From positions 70,285,762 through 70,349,761 of the forward strand of contig NC_092242.1 in NCBI RefSeq assembly GCF_036320965.1: DNA of 64,000 bases, written 5' to 3'. The notes below the pieces were generated by a model that ran no database searches, was not told where the DNA came from, and saw only the letters and a list, made by a program, of their open reading frames with translations. Below, piece by piece: positions 33,561-46,500 of the stretch. The translations under genes and the position numbers were made by a program. Each line of letters opens with the position of its first letter. Position 1 is the stretch's first letter. This DNA is from Panulirus ornatus. Taxonomy: Eukaryota; Arthropoda; Malacostraca; Decapoda; Palinuridae.

Positions 33561-35259
33561 ATAACTTTTTTTGGCTTGTAAACTCACTAAATCATGACAT
33601 ACTCCTTGCATATCTTCAAATCACATGACAGGCTGTGGCAAGTCTTTGCTTTCCAAACTTACTTTCTGCTTTTTCTCAGTTTCCCCAGTCTACTGCAGTA
33701 TATCTACGGTAGTTCTTCATCCACCTTGCTATTTGTAAGAATGGGGTCAAAAGCCTTCCATCTCATCAATTCTCCAGGAATCACCTCTGTACAACCATCC
33801 CTTTTCTGTCTGCTGCTATGTTGGTAACCTCAACCTGTTCAACAGGTATTATTTTGGACACTTCTCTTGTGAGCTATCTGCATGTGTCCCTATCACCATG
33901 GATTGAACCAACAGCATGCATTAGTTGCTGCTTACTACAATTTTTGTATGGAGACTGGCCATGAGAGGAATGACCATTCTGATACCTCCTTGTTTCATCA
34001 TAAAGCAAAACTGTGATTATTTTCCTTCTTCATCTTTCCCTCTCCTCTTACCTTTCTATTTTTATGTCTATCTATCTCTCTAATGCTCACTCCTTCCAGG
34101 AACTCCCTCAAGGGCAGTTTCCATAACTAGTGATCTCCAGGGATAATTTTTAGCCTTTAGTGCCCTGCCTTTAACAGGCTAGTGTAGAGGGCAGCTCTTG
34201 TGTAGCATTTTCAGAGACTCCTACTTAACTTCTTAACAGCTACTTCAACCACCAATCTACTGCTTCTACCTAATGCCCCTACCTATTGTTTCTACCTACT
34301 AATTCTATCGAATTCTCATGCCTAAAATTCCATCCTACTACTCCCATCTGCTGCTCCTACCATTCTGCCAAAAAGGCAGGGCTAACACACACCATTCACT
34401 GCAGGCATATCTAGAGTTACTAAGTGTTATGTGTGACACGGAAAGATCATATGTTTGTAGACAGAATGCCAGCAGTCCATGTGTGAGTGAGGCAGAAAGA
34501 TAAAGACAGATATTCAGGTCAAAGGAGTGCAACCTGACAACCAATAAAATGCTGGCTCACTATGAAGCCATCACTAACCCTCCCAATACCTAGTAATATA
34601 CCTCCCTAGGCAGTGGCTGCCCACCAACTACTACTTTTACATCAGGTATACTAAAAACTTGTGGAGCCCTCATTCAATTTTTCCTTTTTTTTCTCCTTAC
34701 CGTTTCTTTTCACCCGAGATGGCTTTGCCTGAGGCATGTTTAGCCCATAACATGTCATCCACTTAAAAAGAAAGAAAGAAAGAAAAAAAAAAGGCACAGT
34801 AGGTGATGAGATGCCATCCTTTAGTCAATGTTTGTATTACTTCTATATAAAAAGTAAACTGATAAACAAAGGGAACTAGTCTGGGAACAGTACAGTAGAT
34901 GAACCAGAGCTAAGCGAATAATTATTCGCAAACATGCTAAGGTTTTCCCAGATTCAATATGAAAATTGCATACTTTTAAAACATTTTCAGCTACACTACC
35001 AAGTTTGACATTCTTCTTTCATCTTTCCTAAATCAAAAACTTGTGGAGAAATAGCAACAGTACATCTTTTAATGATAGTCTTGTTGTGAGGTTTAACAAT
35101 AACCTGGTAAAAATTTGCGGCACTATGCCTTCTGTGGAAGGTATTCCTACGAAAAGCTAAGGTTTCTTGCCAACTTGGAGAACCAAGAACTTCTACATCC
35201 TGAGATGAACAACCTAACTTACGCAAAAACTAATTAGACATGGCTGTCATAATCCAATA
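33561..35259. other. Low-copy DNA with one old dispersed-repeat copy
   Basis: Bases 33748-33905 pair with the repeat at 10264-10440. The stretch 34240-34370 is a loose cta/cct-rich low-complexity region. No gene is supported. Confidence 0.4.
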
Positions 35260-35716
35260 CAGGTTGTATCTCTCTAATCTAGCGCTCTGTGGTCCCATAT
35301 GTTTTGAATCCCCACCATTAGCTTGTGGATCTACCACCAGGGCAGCAGTGTTAGTAGTGCTAAGGCTCCAAAATCTGTTTACAATGCAGCTGAGCTAATC
35401 AACAGTCCTGTTAATTTCTTATAGCCTTACAACAAGATCATTATACTGATGAATCTGCCCTGTATTGGCATCGCATGCTACGAAAAACCCTTGCCCAAGA
35501 TAATGAGCAGTCTCCATCTGGGGGTAAGATTCCAAAGATAGGGTAACAATTCTTGGCTGCAGCAATGCTGCAGGAACACATAAAACCAAGACGATGGTAA
35601 GTGGTAAGAGCGTTCACTGAAGGGCCTTTAAAGGGGCCAGTTTCTGTTTTCTGGCATTTTCTGAGGTCCAGCAATGGCCAGGTCCTAAGACTGCCTGATT
35701 AAAGAGGCACAACCTG
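35260..35716. mobile_element. Non-autonomous pogo/Tigger-like DNA transposon (MITE, about 457 bp)
   Basis: The left end caggttgtatctctctaatc and the right end (reverse complement caggttgtgcctctttaatc) form terminal inverted repeats with about 17 of 20 matches. Both are flanked by TA (35258-35259 and 35717-35718), the duplication used by Tc1/mariner-superfamily transposases. The CAGGTTG terminus is typical of pogo/Tigger elements. The interior has no transposase frame, so it is non-autonomous. Confidence 0.75.
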
Positions 35717-36247
35717 TACCTCTGGGCTGCTGTGCATGAAAATAACAACTTCAGAATCATACTTTTCCCCTCGACAGTTCATCATTTTGCTTTAAGAGAA
35801 ACTTTATCTGAAGCGACATGCACCTTTTGTGGGAATATCTACAGAACTGTGGTCCTCAGCCAAAACCATACAGACTAGCAAAAAAAGGTATTAAAGGTAT
35901 TTTCTTGGCTTGCTTATTATCAACTACTTCATGGCTTTCTTCATTACACCATTATGGCACAGTTATTAAAGGCAAAGACTCCAAAAATTTCTACATAAAA
36001 ATTCCAGAGGTGCTATGTTTCTATCACATTCTCTTTTTAGCTGAAGATAAAAGTAAAAACTTCCCTACAGGAGTTTGAAAACTGTTTAAAAGTACAGCCA
36101 AAAACCTTTTCTGTCAAGTTTTACTTAACCGACTGTTCATACTAGGATGTAATATCCTTAACCTTGGTTGATATCCAACATGCAAATTTGTGCAAACTTT
36201 TCATAAGATATATGGAAAAATAAAAATTGGCATAATAAAAATTTTAT
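35717..36247. other. Low-copy DNA, no supported gene
   Basis: AT-rich. The 86-codon ORF at 35818-36078 has no recognisable domain and no splice or promoter support. Confidence 0.35.
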
Positions 36248-36463
36248 CCCTGGGGATAGGGGAGAAAGAATACTTCCCACGTATTCCCTGCGTGTCGTAG
36301 AAGGCGACTAAAAGGGAAGGGAGCGGGGGGCTGGAAATCCTCCCCTCTCGTTTTTGGTTTTCCTAATGAAGGAACAGAGGAGGGGGCCAAGTGGGGATAT
36401 TCCCTCAAAGGCTCAGTCCTCTGTTCTTAACGCTACCTTGCTGATGTGGGAAATGGCGAATAG

Positions 36464-36503
<40 letters not shown>
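36248..36503 (+). mobile_element. SINE sharing both ends with the LINE family
   Basis: A compact 220-bp body plus a 37-base poly(A). Its first about 110 bases (ccctggggataggggagaaa, cgtgtcgtagaaggcgacta, gggagcggggggctgg) match the 5' UTR of the full-length LINE copies. Its last about 45 bases (taacgctaccttgctgatgt, gggaaatggcg) resemble the LINE 3' terminus. The middle differs from the LINE. I see no clear tRNA-type A/B boxes. It could be an independent SINE mobilised through a LINE-like tail or a LINE-derived deletion product. Confidence 0.75.
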
Positions 36504-36507
<4 letters not shown>

Positions 36508-36734
36508 ACATCAGAAAGACAAATTCCCACTGTGTACACATATGGTAACACGAGAAAACAGCAACTGTAATTAGAATGACAAACAGATTAATTAAAACTG
36601 AGGTTTTTTTGTCTGACAATATAGGAATGAGAAGTGTATTTTATGTTCAAAATGTGACAACTTTTGTAAAAAATTAATTTAGAGCCACAAGAGTGTTCAT
36701 GTTCATTGTCTTCAAGTATTTTATCATCATTAGT
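36504..36734. other. Low-copy spacer
   Basis: AT-rich spacer between the SINE and the LINE copy. It contains cttcaagta (36710-36718), the proposed target-site duplication of the LINE. Confidence 0.5.
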
Positions 36735-39700
36735 ATGCTTTGTCGCTGTCTCCCGCATTAGCGAGGTAGCACAAGGAAACAGACGAAAGAATGGCCCAAC
36801 CCACCCACATACACATGTATATACATACACGTCCATACACAGCACATATACACACCTATACATCTCAACGTATACATATATATACACACACAGACATATA
36901 CATATATACACATGTACATAATTCATACTGTCTGCCCTTACTCATTCCCGTTGCCACCCTGCCACACATGAAATGACAACCCCCTCCCCCTGCATGTGCA
37001 CGAGGTAGCGTTAGGAAAAGACAACAAAGGCCACATTCGTTCACACTCAGTCTCTAGCTGTCATGTATAACGCACCGAAACCACAGCTCCCTTTCCACAT
37101 CCAGGCCCCACAAAAACTTTCCATGGTTTAACCCAGACGCTTCACTTGCCCTGGTTCAATCCACTGACAGCACGTCGACCCCAGTATACCACATCATTTC
37201 AATTCACTCTATTCCTTGGACGCCTTTCACCCTCCTGCATGTTCAGGTCCTGATCACTCAAAATCTTTTTCACTCCATCTTCCCACCTCCAATTTGGTCT
37301 CCCACTTATCCTCGTTCGCTCCACCTCTGACACATACATCCTCTTGGTCAATCTTTCCTCACTAATTCTCTCCATGTGACCAAACCATTTCAAAACATCA
37401 TCTTCTGCTCTCTCAACCACACCCTTTTTACCACCACACATCTCTCTTACCCTTTCATGACTTACTGTATCAAACCACCTCACACCAGATATTGTCCTCA
37501 AACATCTCATTTCCAGCACATCCACCCTCCTTCGCACAACTCTATCTATAGCACGCCTCACAACCATATAACATTGTTGGAACCACTATTCCTTCAAACA
37601 TACCCATTTTTGCTTTCCATGATAACGTTCTCGACTTCCAAACACTTCTCAACGCTCCCAGAACTTTCGCCCCCTCCCCATCCTATGATTCACTTCTGCT
37701 TCCATGGTTCCATCCGCTGCCAAATCCACTTGCAGATATCTATAGCACTTTACTTCCTCCACTTTTTCTCCATTCAAACTTACCTACTGTACCTAGTAAC
37801 CTTCCTCTTATTCACATTTACTCTCAACTTTCTTCTTTCACACACTTTACCAAACTCAGTCACCAGCTTCTGCAGTTTCTCACCCAAATCAGCCACCAGT
37901 GCTGTATCATCAGCGAAGAACAACTGACTCACTTCCCAAGCTCTCTCATCCACAACAGACTGCATATTTGCCCCTCTCTCCAAAACTCTTGCATTCACCT
38001 CCCTAACAACCCCATCCATAAACAAATTAAACAACCATGGAGACATCACGCACCCCTGCTGCAAACCAACATTCACTGAGAACCAATCACTTTCCTCTCT
38101 TCCTACATGTACACATGCCTTACATCCTCAATATAAACTTTTCACTGCTTCTAACAACTTACCTCCCACACCATATATTCTTAACTTTCTCAGAGCATCT
38201 CTATCAACTCTATCATATATGCCTTCTCCAGATCCATAAATACTACATACAAATCCATTTGCTTTTCTAAGTATTTCTCACATACATTTTTCAAAGCAAA
38301 CACCTGATCCACACATCCTCTACCACTTCTGAAACCTCACTGATCTTCCCCAATCTGATGCTCTGTACATGCCTTCACCCTCTCAATCAATACCCTCCCA
38401 TATAATTTACCAGGAACTCAAAAAACTTATACCTCTGTAATTTGAGCACTCACTCTTATCCCCTTTGCCTTTGTACAATGGCACTATGCAAGCATTCTGC
38501 CAATCCTCAGGCACCTCACCATGAGTCATACATTCATTAAATAACCTTACTAACCAGTCAACAATACAGTCATCCCCTTTTTTAATAAATTCCACAGCAA
38601 TACCATCCAAACCAGCTGCCTTGATGGCTTTCATCTTCCACAAAGCTTTTACTACCTCTTCTCTCTTTACCAAATCATTTTCCCTAACCCTCTCACTTTG
38701 CACACCACCTCGACCAAAACACCCTATATCTGCCACTCTATCATCAAACACATTCAACAAACCTTCAAAATACTCACTCCATCTTTTCACATCACCACTA
38801 CTTGTTATCACCTCCCTATTAGCCCCCTTCCTTGATGTTCCCATTTGTTCTCTTGTCATACACACTTCATTTACCTCCTTCCAAAGCATCTTTTTATTCT
38901 CCCTAAAATTCAATGATACTCTCTCACCCCAACTCTCATTTGTCCTCTTTTTTGCCTCTTGCACCTTTCTCTTGACCTCCTGCCTCTTTCTTTTATACAT
39001 CTAGTCATTTGCATTATTTCCCTGCAAAAATCGTCCAAATGCCTCTCTCTTCTCTTTTGCTAATAATCTTACTTCTTCATCCCACCACTCACTACCCTTT
39101 CTAATCTGCCCACCTCCTATGCTTCTCATGCCACAAGCATCTTTTGCGCAAGCCATCACTGCTTCCCTAAATACATCTCATTCCTCACCCACTCCCCTTA
39201 CGTCCTTTGTTCTTACCTTTTTCCATTCTGTACTCAGTCTCTCCTGGTACTTCCTCACACAAGTCTCCTTCCCAAGCTCACTTACTCTCACCACTTTCTT
39301 CACCCCAACATTCTCTCTTCTTTTCTGAAAACCCTCTATAAATCTTCACCTTTGCCTCCTCAAGATAATGATCAGACATCCCTCCAGTTGCACCTCTCAG
39401 CACATTAACATCTAAAAGTCTCTCTTCCGCACGCCTGTCAATTAACACGTAATCCAATAACACTCTCTAGCCATCTCTCCTACTTACATACGTACACTTA
39501 TGTATATCTCTCTTTTTAAACCAGGTATTCCCAATCACCAGTCCTTTTTCAGCACAAAAATCTACAAGCTCTTCACCATTTCCATTTACAGCACTGAACA
39601 CTCCATGTACACCAATTATTCCCTCAACTGCCACATTACTCACCTTTGCATTCAAATCACCCATCACTATAAGCCGGTCTCGTGCATCAAAACTACTAAC

Positions 39701-39993
39701 ACTCTCACTCAGCTGCTCCCTAAACATTTGCCTCTCATGATCTTTCTTCTCATGCCCAGGAGCATATGCATCAATAATCACCCATCTCTCTCCATCCACT
39801 TTCAGTTGTACCCATATCAATCTAGAGTTTACTTTCTTACACTCTATCACATACTCCCACCACCCCTGTTTCAGGAGTAGTGCTATTCCTTCCCTTGCTC
39901 TTGTCTTCTCACTAACCCGACTTTACTCCCAAGACATTCCCAAACCACTCTTCCCCTTGAGCTTCGTTTCACTCAAGAACCAAAACATCCAGG
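36735..39993 (-). mobile_element. RTE-like LINE, main (3') part of a 5'-inverted insertion
   Basis: On the minus strand this runs from the endonuclease core (WVIIDAYAPG, LIVMGDLNAKVSN, MSDHYLEEAKV) through the linker (YKRKRQEVKRKVQEAKKR) and KAIKAAGLDGIAVEF, then RT (YRGIS, AYD, GLQQGCVMSPWLFNLFMDGVV, FADDTALVAD), a degraded YLG region, the C-terminal RPNWRWEDGVKKIL and the long 3' UTR. The main open pieces are 39850-39467, 39000-38407, 38076-37780 and 37567-37199. Frameshifts separate them. It breaks off at 39993 inside the endonuclease, where the remaining 5' end continues in reverse orientation. Confidence 0.9.
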
Positions 39994-40188
39994 TCGTAGA
40001 AGGCGACTAAAGGGGACAGGAGCGGGGGACTAGAAACCCTCCCTTCCTTGTATTTTAACTTTCCAAACGGGGAAACAGAAGAAGGAGTCACGTGGGGAGT
40101 GCTCATCCTCCTCGAAGGATCAGATTGGGGTGTCTTAATGTGTGTGGATGTAACCAAGACGAGAAAAAAGGAGAGATAGGGAGTATGT
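39994..40188 (+). mobile_element. Inverted 5' segment of the same LINE insertion
   Basis: This is the LINE 5' UTR and endonuclease start (tcgtagaaggcgactaaagg through ggatgtaaccaagacgagaa to gggagtatgt), in the opposite orientation to the adjoining body. Compared with other copies, only about a dozen bases are missing between the two parts. cttcaggta follows directly at 40189 and matches cttcaagta at 36710. Confidence 0.85.
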
Positions 40189-40330
40189 CTTCAGGTACAT
40201 TATACAAATAACGTGCAAAGTTTCACTTCAATCCACTAACAACTGAGGCAAGATGATTACTGAAGGCACTGTGCCTTGCAATACAGTAGAAAAAATGCAG
40301 AGCTCAACACATTACAATTCTCGCAGTGTA
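40189..40330. other. Low-copy spacer
   Basis: Short unassigned stretch between two LINE copies; no feature seen beyond the proposed duplication at its left edge. Confidence 0.5.
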
Positions 40331-41570
40331 TATCTATGGGTGATGTGCAAAATGAGAGTGGTTTGGTGTAGAGAGAAGAGGTGGTGAAAGCCTTGCAGAA
40401 CATGAAATCCTAAGAGGCAGAGGGTTTGGATGGTACTACAGTTGAATCTATTAAGAAAGGGGGTGTATATATATGTATGCATGGATCATGGTGAAGCACC
40501 TGAGGATTGGTGGAATGCATGTATAGTACCATTATACAAAGGCAAGGGGTTAAAGGTGAGTGTCCAAATTACAGGGGCATAAGTCTGTTGAGTATTCCTG
40601 GATAATTGTATGGGAGGGTATTGATTCACAGGGTGAAGGTACGTACAGAGCATCAGACTGGGGAGGAGCAGTATGGTTTCAGAAGTGGTAGAGGATGTTT
40701 GGATCAGGTGTTTGTTTTGAAGAATGTGTGAGAAATACTTAGAGAATAGATGGATTTGTATGTAGCATTTGTCTATCTGGAGAAGGCAAATAATAGGGAT
40801 GGTAGAGTTGCTTTGTGGAAGGTCTTAAGAGTATATGGTGTGGGAAGTAAGCTGTTAAAAGCAATGAGAAGTTTTTATCAAAGGTGTAAGGCATGTGTAC
40901 GAGTAGGAAGATAGGAGAGTGATTAGTTACCAATGAAGGTCGGGCTGCAGCAGGGGTGTGTGATGCCACCACAGCTGTTTAATTTGTTTAGGGATGGGAT
41001 GGTTAGGAAGTAAATGCAAGAGTTTTAGAAAGAGGAGAGAGTATGCAGTCTGTTGGGGATGAGAGGGCGTGGGAAGAGTCAGTTGCTGTAAGCTGATGAT
41101 AGAGCACTGGTGGCTGATTTGAGTGAGAAATGGCAGAAGATGGTGACTGAGTTTGGAAAAGTGTGTAAAAGGAGAATGTTAAGAGTAAATGTGGATAAGA
41201 GCAAGGTTATTAGGTTCAGCAGGGTTGAGGGACAAGTTTGAATGGAGAAAACAGGAGGAAGTGAAGTGTTTTAGATATCTGGGAGTAGACTTAACAACGA
41301 ATGGAACCGTGGAAGTGAGTCATAAGCTGGGGAGGGGGCGAAGGTTTGGGGAGTGACGAATAATGTGTGCAAAGAGAAAACATTATTTCTGAGAGCAAAA
41401 CTGGGTATGTTTCAAGGAAGATAAGTCCCAACAATATTACACAGTTGCAAGGTATGGGCTAAGGGTAGGGTTGTATGGTGGAGGGTGGATGTGTTGGAAA
41501 TTAAATATTTGAGAACAATTTGTGGTGTAAGGGGTTTGACCGAGTAAGTAATGAAGGGTAACAGAGAGAT
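40331..41570 (+). mobile_element. Very old RTE-like LINE copy, first part
   Basis: Highly decayed linker and RT sequence on the plus strand (gatgtgcaaaatgagagtgg, an AEGLDGTT-like region, GFRSGRG-like, MLWKV-like, GLQQGC, and a ruined catalytic motif reading LADDRALV). It stops in the C-terminal domain at aacagagagat (41560-41570), where a minus-strand copy was inserted, and resumes at 42637. Confidence 0.8.
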
Positions 41571-42636
41571 TTATTTTGCTTTGTCGCTAGTCTCCCGCGT
41601 TAGTGAGGTAGCGCAAGGAAACAGACGAAAGAATGGCCCCACCCACCAACATACACATGTATATACATACACGTCCACACACGCAAATATACATACCTAT
41701 ACATCTCAATGTACACATATATATACACACACAGACATATACATATATACACATGTACATAATTCAAACTGTCTGCCCTTATTTATTCCCACTGCCACCT
41801 CGCCACACATGGAATAACAACCCCCTCCCCCTCATGTGTGCGAGGTAGCGCTAGGAAAAGACAACAAAGGCCCCATTCGTTCACACTCAGTCTCTAGCTG
41901 TCATGTAATAATGCACCAAAACCACAGCTCCCTTTCCACATCCACGCCCCACAGAACTTTCCATGGTTTACCCTAGACGCTTCACATGCCCTGGTTCAAT
42001 CCATTGACAGCACGTCGACCCCGGTATACCACATCGTTCCAATTCACTCTATTCCTTGCACGCCTTTCACCCTCCTGCATGTTCAGGCCCCGATCACTCA
42101 AAATCTTTTTCACTCCATCTTTCCACCTCCAATTTGGTCTCCCACTTCTCCTCGTTCCCTCCACCTCTGAACCATATATCCTCTTGATCAATCTTTCCTC
42201 ACTCATTCTCTCCATGTGACCAAACCATTTCAAAACACCCTCTTCTGCTCTCTCAACCACACTCTTTTTATTTCCATACATCTCTCTTACCCTTACATCA
42301 CTTACTCGATCAAACCACCTCACACCACATATTGTCCTCAAACATCTCATTTCCAGCACATCCACCCTCCTGCACACAACTCTATCCATAGCCCATGCCT
42401 CGCAACTATACAACATTGTTGGAACCACTATTCCTTCAAACATACCCATTTTTGCTTTCCGAGATAATGTTCTCGACTACCAAACATTCTTCAAGGCTCC
42501 CAGAATTTTCGCCCCCTCTCCCACCCTATGATTCACTTCCGCTTCCATGGTTCCATCCGCTGCCAGATCCACTCCCAGATATCTAAAACACTTTACTTCC
42601 TCCAGTTTTTCTCCATTCAAACTTACCTCCCAACTG
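41571..42636 (-). mobile_element. Nested RTE-like LINE copy (long 3' UTR)
   Basis: A 5'-truncated minus copy: from SLNGEKLEEVKCFRYLG (about 42620) through YLGVDLAADGTMEAEV, MLYSCEAWAMDRVV, RWFDRVSD, KWFGHMERM and RPNWRWKDGVKKIL (open frame 42449 to 41982), then the long 3' UTR and a tail of aaaataa before aacagagagat. It is flanked by aacagagagat on the left and aacagagatg on the right, and it splits an older plus-strand copy. Confidence 0.9.
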
Positions 42637-43373
42637 AACAGAGATGTGTGGTAATAAAAAGAGTGATTGAGAGAGCAGAAGAGGGTGTTGAAATGGTTTG
42701 GACATACGGAGAGAATGAGTGAGGAAAGGTTGATAAAGAGGATATATGTGTCAGAGGTGGAGAGAACTGGGAGAAGTGGGAGACCAAACTGGAGGTGGAA
42801 GGACGGAGAGAAAAAGATTTTGAGTGATCAGGGCCTGAACATGCAGGAGGGTAAAAGGTATGCAAAGAAAAGAGGAAATTGGAACAATGTAGTTTACTAG
42901 GCTCGACTTACTGTCAATGGACTGAACCACGGCATGTGAATTATCTGGGGTAAACCATGGAAAGGTCTGTGGAGCCTGGAAGTGGATAGGGAGCTCTGGT
43001 TTCAGTGCATTACTCATGACAGCTAGAGACCATGTGAGAACGAACATGGCCTTTTTTCTCCGTTTACCTGGCACTTCCTTTCTGATGATGGGGCTGGTGA
43101 TGCTGTTTTGTTTGGGACAAGGTGGCACAGGGAATGGGTGAAGGCAAGCAAGTATGAATATGTACATGTGCATACATGTATGTCTCTATATGTGTATGTG
43201 TTGATATGTATATGTAAGTATATGGATGTGTATGTGCATGTATGTATATATGTGTGTTTATGTATATATGTGTGTTTATAAGTGGATGGGTCTTTCTTCG
43301 TCTGTTTTCTGATGCTACCTTGCTGACGTGGGACATGGCGATCAAGTATAATAAAATAAAATATAATATATTA
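42637..43373 (+). mobile_element. Very old RTE-like LINE copy, second part
   Basis: Resumes the C-terminal domain interrupted at 41570: REMCGN-like, KRIYVSEVERTGRSGRPNWRWKDGEKKIL (42667-42900), then a diverged long 3' UTR ending near gatgctaccttgctgacgtg and an (AATA)-rich tail at 43345-43373. Confidence 0.8.
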
Positions 43374-43583
43374 TCTATGGCAACCAGAATGATATATACA
43401 CATCTTTGATATCAACAGAGCAAATCTGCACAGTCAGTTTAATCCACTACAAACCAAGAATAGCTGATGAAATGACATATGGTAGATAGAATGTAAAGCA
43501 ATACATAAGAAAAAAAATCATAAATTTCAATGTGATAATTTTGTAAGAAATTTCTGGCCAATTCAAGATCGCATGTTTATCTA
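43374..43583. other. Low-copy spacer
   Basis: AT-rich spacer, no feature seen. Confidence 0.5.
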
Positions 43584-46500
43584 CCCTGGGGATAGGGGAG
43601 AAAGAATACTTCCCACGCATTCCTCACGTGTCGTAGAAGGCGACTAAAGGGGACGGAAGCGGGGGGCTAGACACCCTCCCCTCCTTGTATTTTGACTTTC
43701 TAAAAGGTGAAACAGAAGAAGGAGTCACGTGGGGAGTGCTCATCCTCCTCGAAGGCTCGGCTCAGATTGGGGTGTCTAAATGTGTGTGGATGTAACCAAG
43801 ATGAGAAAAAAGAAGAGACAGGTAGTATGTTTGAGGAAAGGAACCTGGATGTTTTGGCTCTGAGTGAAACGAAGCTCAAGGGTATAGGGGAAGAGTGGTT
43901 TGGGAATGTCTTGGGAGTAAAGTCAGAGTTAGTGAGAGGACAAGAGCAAGAGAAGGAGTAGCACTACTCTGAAACAGGAGTGGTGGGAGTATGTGATAGA
44001 GTGTAAGAAAGTAAACTCTAGATTGATATGGGTAAAACTGAAAGATGATGGAGAGGGATGGGTGATTATTGGTGCATATGCACCTGGGCATGAGAAGAAA
44101 GATCATGAGAGGCAAGTGTTTTGGTAACAGCTGAATGAGTGTGTTAGTAGTTTTGATGAACGAGACCGGGTTATAGTGATAGGTGATTTGAATGCAAAGG
44201 TGAGTAATGTGGCAGTTGAGGGAATAATTGGTATACATGGGATGTTCAGTGTTGTAAATGGAAATGGGGAAGAGCTTGTAGATTTATGTGCTGAAAAAGG
44301 ACTGGTGATTGGGAGTCCAGAGTACCTGGTTTAAAAAGATATACATAAGTATACATATGTAAGTAAGAGAGATGGCCAGAGAGCATTATTTGAATACGTG
44401 TTAATTGATAGGCACGCGAAAGAGAGACATTTGGATGTTAATGTGCTGAGAGGTGCAACTGGAGGGATGTCTGATCATTATGATGTGGAGGCGAAGGTGA
44501 AGATTTGTTGAGGTTTTCAGAAAAGAAGAGAGAATGTTGGGGTGAAGAGTGGTGAGAGTAGGTGAGCTTGGGAAGGAGACTTGTGTGAGGAAGTACCAGG
44601 AAAAACTGAGTACAGAATGGAAAAAGGTGAGAACAAAGGAGGTAAGGGGAGTGGGGGAGGAATGAGATGTATTTAGGGGAGCAGTGATGGCTTGCGCAAA
44701 AGATGGTTTTGGCATGAGAAGCGTGGGAGGTGGGATGAAGAAGTAAGATTATTAGTGAAAGAGAAGAGAGAGGCATTTGGACAATTTTTGCAGGGAAATA
44801 ATGCAAATGACTGGGAGATGTATAAAAGACAGAGGCAGGAGGTCAAGAGAAAGGTGCAAAAGGTGAAAAAGAGGGCAAATGAGAGTTGGGGTGAGAGAGT
44901 ATCATTAAATTTTAGGGAGAATAAAAACATGTTTTGGAAGGAGGTAAATAAAGTGCGTAAAACAAGGGAACAAATGGGAACTTCAGTGAAGGGGGCTAAT
45001 GGGGAGGTGATAACAAGTAGTGGTGATGTGAGGAGATGGAGTGAGTATTTTGAAAGTTTGTTGAATGTGTTTGATAATAGAGTGGCAGATATAGGGTGTT
45101 TTGGTCAAGGTGGTGTGCAAAGTGAGAGGGTTAGGGAAAATGATTTGGTAAACAGAGAAGAGGTAGTAAAAGCTTTGCAGAAGATGAAAGCCAGCAAGGC
45201 AGCGGGTTTGGATGGTATTGCAGTGGAATTTATTAAAAAAGGGGGGTGACTGTACGGTTGACTGGTTGGTAAGGTTATTTAATGTATGTATGACTCATGG
45301 TGAGGTGCCTGAGGATTGGCGGAATGCATGCATAGTGCCATTGTACAATGACAATGGGGATAAAAGTGAGTGCTCAAATTACAGAGGTATAAGTTTGTTG
45401 AGTATTCCTGGTAAATTATATGGAAGGGTATTGATTTGAGAGGGTGAAGGTATGTACAGAACATCAGATTGGGGAAGAGCAGTGTCGTTTCAGAAGTGGT
45501 AGAGGATGTGTGGATCAGGTGTTTGCTTTGAAGAATGTATGTGAGAGATACTTAGAAAAGAAAATGGATTTGTATTAGCATTTATGGATCTAGAGAAGGC
45601 ATATGATAGAGTTGATCGAGATACTCTGTGGAAGGTATTAAGAATATATGGTGTGGGAAGTAAGTTATTAGAAGCAGTGAAAAGTTTTTATCGAGGATGT
45701 AAGGCATGTGTACGTGTAGGAAGAGAGGAAAGTGATTGGTTCTCAGTGAATGTTGGTTTGCGGCAGGGGTGTGTGATGTTTCCATGGTTGTTTAATTTGT
45801 TTATGGATGGGGTTGTTAGGGAGGCGAATGCAAGAGTTTTGGAAAGAGGGGTAAGTATGAGAGACCTTGGGAAGTGAGTCAGTTGTTGTTCGCTGATGAT
45901 ACAGCGCTGGTGGCTGATTCAGGTGAGAAATTGCAGAAGCTAGTGACTGAGTTTGGTAAAGTGTGTGAAAGAAGAAAGCTGAGAGTAAATGTGAATAAGA
46001 GCAAGGTTATTAGGTACAGTAGGCTTGAGGGATAAGTCAATTGGGAGGTAAGTTTGAATGGAGAAAAACTGGAGGAAGTGAAGTGTTTTAGATATCTGGG
46101 AGTGGGTTTGGCAGCGGATGGAACCATGGAAGTGGAAGTGAATCATAGGGTGGGGGAGGAGGCGAAAGTTCTGGGAGCGTTGAAGAATGTGTGGAAGTCA
46201 AAAACATCATCTCGGAAAGCAAAAATGGGTATGTTTGGAAGAATAGGAGTTCCAACAATGTTATATGGTTGCGAGGCGTGGGCTATAGATAGAGTTGTGC
46301 GGAGAAGGGTGGATGTGCTGGAAATGAAATGTTTGCGGACAACATGTGGTGTGAGGTGGTTTGACCGAGTAAGTAATAATAGGGTTAGAGAGATGTGTGG
46401 TAATAAAAGGAGTGTGGTTGAGAGAGCAGAAGAGGGTGTTTTGAAATGGTTTGGTCAAATGGAGAGAATGAGTGAGGAAAGATTGACTAAGAGGATATAT

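Noticed and set aside
35818..36078. 86-codon plus-strand ORF
   Set aside because: No domain, no splice or promoter support, and length is compatible with chance.
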